Shown here: positions 60,690-64,000 of the stretch, in pieces
Position numbering within the stretch: position 1 is the stretch's first letter
Layout of the letters: every line of letters begins with the position of its first letter
Assembly (NCBI RefSeq): GCF_051014685.1
Contig: NW_027479269.1
Span: 105,423 to 169,422 of the forward strand
DNA length: 64,000 nt
Origin: Ptiloglossa arizonensis
Lineage: Eukaryota > Arthropoda > Insecta > Hymenoptera > Colletidae
Direction: 5' to 3'
The notes under the pieces: model-generated
Told to the model about the DNA's origin: nothing
Seen by the model: the letters and a program-made list of their open reading frames with translations, nothing else
The model's database searches: none
Position numbers and translations under genes: made by a program

Positions 60690-62865
60690 AAGCGTTTGGA
60701 GCAGCAGAATTGCGAAAAATTTTTTGCCTTCTCAACCATTTCTTGACTTCAAACTCCCATATCTCGCGAACGGATTGACCTAACCCAAAAATTCCTGTTG
60801 CGTCTGAAAATAGAAACCCGCCAGATTACAACGGTATGTGTATTTTTTCCCTAGGCCATTCTGGTTAAGCGTTTGGAGCAGCAGAATTGCGAAAAATTTG
60901 GTGCCTACTCAACCACTTCTTGGGTTCAAACACCCATATCTCGCCGACGGATGGACCTAACCCAAAAATTCCTATTGCATCTGAAAGTAGAAACTCGCCC
61001 GATTACAACGGTATGTGTATTTTTTCCCTAGGCCATTCTGCTTAAGCGTTTGGAGCAGCAGAATTGCGAAAAATTTGTTGTCTTCTCAACCATTTCTTAG
61101 CTTCAAACTCCCATATCTCGCGAACGGATTGACCTATCCCAAAAATTCCTATTGCACCTGAAAGTAGAAACTCGCCCGATTACAACGGTATGTGTATTTT
61201 TTCCCTAGGCCATTCTGGTTAAGCGTTTGGAGCAGCAGAAGTGCAAAAAATTTTTTGCCTTCTCAAACATTTCTTAGCTTCAAACCCCCATATCTCGCGA
61301 ACGGATTGATCTAACCCAAAAATTCTTATTGCATCTGAAAGTAGAAACTCGCCCGATTTCAACGGTATGTGCATTTTTTCCCTAGGCCATTCTGGTTAAG
61401 CGTTTGGAGCCGCAGAATTGCGAAAAATTTTGTACCTTCGCAACCATTTCTTGGCTTCAAACTCCCATATCTCGCGAATGGATTGACCTAACCCAAAAAT
61501 TCCTATTGCATCTGAAAGTAGAAACTCGCCCGATTACAACGGTATGTGTATTTTTTCCCTAGGCCATTCTGCTTAAGCGTTTGGAGCAGCAGAATTGCGA
61601 AAAATTTGTTGTCTTCTCAACCATTTCTTAGCTTCAAACTCCCATATCTCGCGAACGGATGGACCTAACCCAAAAATTCCTGTTGCATCTGAAAGTAGAA
61701 ACTCGCCCGATTTCAACGGTATGTGCATTTTTTCCCTAGGCCATTCTGGTTAAGCGTTTGGAGCAGCAGAATTGCGAAAAATTTTTTGCCTTCTCAACCA
61801 TTTCTTGACTTCAAACTCCCATATCTCGCGAACGGATTGACCTAACCCAAAAATTCCTGTTGCGTCTGAAAATAGAAACTCGCCCGATTACAACGGTATG
61901 TTTATTTTTTCCCTAGGCCATTCTGCTTAAGCGTTTGGAGCAGCAGAATTGCGAAAAATTTGTTGTCTTCTCAACCATTTCTTAGCTTCAAACTCCCATA
62001 TCTCGCGAACGGATGGACCTAACCCAAAAATTCCTGTTGCATCTGAAATTAGAAACTCGCCCGATTACAACGGTATGTGTATTTTTTCCCTAGGCCATTC
62101 TGGTTAAGCGTTTGGAGCAGCAGAATTGCGAAAAATTTTTTGCCTTCTCAACCACTTCTTGGGTTCAAACACCCATATCTCGCGGACGGATGGACCTAAC
62201 CCAAAAATTCCTATTGCATCTGAAAGTAGAAACTCGCCCGATTACAACGGTATGTGTATTTTTTCCCTAGGCCATTCTGCTTAAGCGTTTGGGAGCAGCA
62301 GAATTGCGAAAAATTTGTTGTCTTCTCAACCATTCTTAGCTTCAAACTCCCATATCTCGCGAACGATTGACCTATCCCAAAAATTCCTATTGCACCTGAA
62401 AGTAGAAACTCGCCCGATTACAACGGTATGTGTATTTTTTCCCTAGGCCATTCTGGTTAAGCGTTTGGAGCAGCAGAAGTGGAAAAATTTTGTGCCTTCT
62501 CAACCATTTCTTGGCTTCAAACTCCATATCTCGCGAACGGATTGACCTAACCCAAAAATTCCTATTGCATCTGAAAGTAGAATCTCGCCCGATTACAACG
62601 GTATGTGTGTTTTTTGCCTAGGCCATTCTGCTTAAGCGTTTGGAGCAGCAGAATTGCGAAAAATTTGTTGTCTTCTCAACCATTTCTTAGCTTCAAACTC
62701 CCATATCTCGCGAACGGATGGACCTAACCCAAAATTCCTGTTGCATCTGAAATTAGAAACTCGCCCGATTACAACGGTATGTGTATTTCTTCGCTAGCCC
62801 ATTCTGGTCAAGCGTTTGGAGCAGCAGAATTGCGAAAAATTTTTTGCCTTCTCAACCATTTCTTG
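60690..62865 (+). repeat. 12-monomer higher-order repeat, copy 2, with a defective end
   Basis: Tandem partner of copy 1, with about one substitution seen up to 62,280 (gcctactc near 60,904 against gccttctc). Beyond 62,290 the copy still carries every diagnostic base of 60,170-60,740 (agaatctcgccc, gtgtgttttttgcc, atttcttcgctag) but contains six single-base indels relative to it. Confidence 0.85.
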
Positions 62866-64000
62866 GCTTCAAACTCAAATATCTCGCGAACGGATTGACC
62901 TAACCCAAAAATTCCTGTTGCGTCTGAAAGTAGAAACTCGGCAGATTACAACGGTATGTGTATTTTTTCCCTAGGCCATTCTGCTTAAGCGTTTGGAGCA
63001 GCAGACATTGCGAAAAATTTTGTACCTTCGCAACCATTTCTTGGCTTCAAACTACCATATCTCGCGAATGGATTGACCTAACCCAAAAATTCCTATTGCA
63101 TCTGAAAGTAGAAACTCGCCCGATTACAACGGTATGTGTATTTTTTCCCTAGGCCATTCTGCTTAAGCGTTTGGAGCAGCAGGAATTGCGAAAAATTTGT
63201 TGTCTTCTCAACCATTTCTTAGCTTCAAACTCCCATATCTCGCGAACGGATGGACCTAACCCAAAAATTCCTGTTGCATCTGAAAGTAGAAACTCGCCCG
63301 ATTTCAACGGTATGTGCATTTTTTCCCTAGGCCATTCTGGTTTAAGCGTTCGGAGCAGCAGAAGTGCGAAATATTTTTTGCCTTCTTAACCATTTCTTGG
63401 GTTCAAACTCCCATGTCTCGCGAACGGATTGACCTAACCCAAAAATTCCTATTGCATCTGAAAGTAGAAACTCGCCCCTTTACAACGGTATGTGTATTTT
63501 TCCCTAGGCCATTCTGCTTAAGCGTTTGGAGCAGCAGAATTGCGAAACATTTTTTGCCTTCTCAACCATTTCTTGGCTTCAAACTCCCATATCTCGCGAA
63601 CGGATGGACCTAACCCAAAAATTCCTGTTGCATCTGAAATTAGAAACTCGCCACGATTACAACGGTATGTTGTAATATGTATGTATTTTTTCCCTAGGCC
63701 ATTCTGGTTAAGCGTTTGGAGCAGCAGAAGTGCGAAAAATTTGTTGTCTTCTCAACCATTTCTTAGCTTCAAACTCCCATATCTCGCGAACGGATGGACC
63801 TAACCCAAAAATTCCTGTTGCATCTGAAAGTAGAAACTCGCCGATTTCAACGGTATGTGCATTTTTTCCCTAGGCCATTCTGGTTAAGCGTTTGGAGCAG
63901 CAGAATTGCGAAAAATTTTTTTGCCTCTCAACCATTTCTTGACTTCAAACTCCCATATCTCGCGAACGGATTGACCTAACCCAAAACTCCTGTTGCGTCT
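62285..64000 (+). repeat. Indel-rich satellite tail
   Basis: Still the same satellite, but with about 16 length changes in 1.7 kb: gains or losses of one base near 62,291, 62,334, 62,366, 62,481, 62,524, 62,733, 63,006, 63,183, 63,342, 63,500, 63,654, 63,842, 63,918, 63,926 and 63,983, and a 12-base gain near 63,671-63,682. Most fall in homopolymers or beside repeated bases. The net change agrees with the window ending at consensus position 97 of monomer 362. The likeliest reading is poor consensus quality; a real degenerate array edge is the alternative. Confidence 0.85.

Larger units (their letters stand above)
44516..62865 (+). repeat. Right domain of the array: ctcaaat class absent, new variant set
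   Basis: I saw no ctcaaatatc monomer between about 43.6 kb and 62.87 kb, and none of the ggcac, cgctgtg or cgatatg variants. Instead the region carries ccttcgcaacc (from about 45,687), cgttatg (from about 48,620), frequent ctgcttaag, tttggtgcc with cttgggttc, and cctatccc with attgcacctg. The unit is still 177 bp in the same register, so this is the same family in a separately homogenised block. Confidence 0.75.
1..64000 (+). repeat. 177-bp satellite DNA array, about 361.5 tandem monomers
   Basis: The same 177-bp unit recurs head to tail with no change of orientation and no foreign insert. The register was tracked with the private marker ggcacag at 167, 1937, 3353, 4238, 7955, 9193, 11494, 12733, 19105, 19813, 21052, 25300, 38221, 39460 and 42292. 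All spacings are exact multiples of 177 except one that is short by a single base. Monomer position 1 is the a of attgcgaaaa, and the window starts there. The consensus has about 43 C and 32 G (42% GC). Most variable positions carry two or three alternative bases shared between monomers across the window and shuffled into different combinations, as expected from unequal exchange and gene conversion. The unit length matches one nucleosome plus linker, as in many centromeric satellites, but the family is not one I recognise. Centromere identity is inferred, not shown. Confidence 0.98.

Noticed and set aside
1..64000. CRISPR array
   Set aside because: Direct repeats are regular, but there are no spacers: the full 177-bp period is itself conserved. 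Sequence character is eukaryotic satellite.
1..64000. Known satellites (human alpha satellite 171 bp, Arabidopsis 178-bp centromere repeat, and similar)
   Set aside because: Unit length is similar but the sequence does not resemble those I know; only the CENP-B-box-like segment invites comparison with alpha satellite.
1..64000. Transposable element insertions or unique-sequence islands inside the array
   Set aside because: Register tracking shows no gap larger than 12 bp away from a multiple of 177, and every stretch read as satellite.

Overview
The whole 64-kb window is one uninterrupted head-to-tail satellite DNA array. I find no protein-coding gene, RNA gene, transposon, CRISPR array or unique-sequence island. 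The repeat unit is 177 bp and all copies lie in the same orientation. The window starts at monomer position 1 in the register used here and ends inside monomer 362, so it holds about 361.5 monomers. The consensus monomer is about 42% GC. Landmarks in order are an A-tract/T-tract near position 7-17, a pyrimidine-rich stretch, the CpG-rich core atatctcgcgaacgg (51-65), cctaaccc, a second A-tract, cgcccgattacaacgg, a T-run with the hexamer cctagg (about 133-148), and ggagcagcaga (167-177). Megabase-style arrays of nucleosome-length monomers with higher-order structure are typical of eukaryotic centromeric or pericentromeric heterochromatin. I do not recognise this family and cannot name the species. 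CpG is not depleted (8 sites per monomer against about 7.8 expected), which fits a genome with little germline CpG methylation, such as many arthropods, but does not prove it.

Layout. Positions 1-43,600 form a left domain, marked by monomers carrying ctcaaatatc in place of ctcccatatc, ggcacagcagaac, cgatatg and cgctgtg. It is built from nested segmental duplications: 8-mer and 5-mer steps (about 1.06-4.4 kb), a cassette seen four times (about 7.1, 10.4, 18.2 and 37.2 kb), a perfect monomer duplication (14,337-14,690), a 24-mer tandem pair (19,947-28,442), a 10-mer pair (32,349-35,754), a 4-mer pair (35,755-37,170) and a 16-mer pair (38,588-43,626). From about 44.5 kb a right domain begins. 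It lacks the left-type markers and is built from a 9-mer pair (44,516-47,757), 9/10-mer steps (48.9-52.2 kb), 10/11-mer steps (53.4-57.5 kb) and a 12-mer pair (58,566-62,865).

Register is kept with only three single-base deletions (near 9,036, 42,910 and 49,642) over the first 62.28 kb. The last 1.7 kb (62,290-64,000) has about 16 indels. Where that tail repeats an earlier 12-mer copy, the copies differ by indels only, which points to consensus error near a contig end or coverage gap rather than biology.

The most interesting possible biology is a CENP-B-box-like motif on the minus strand of most monomers. It matches 8 of the 9 essential box positions and is lost in the ctcaaat class, a presence/absence pattern like that of alpha satellite. 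No genes act together here; any function would be chromosomal (centromere identity, heterochromatin).
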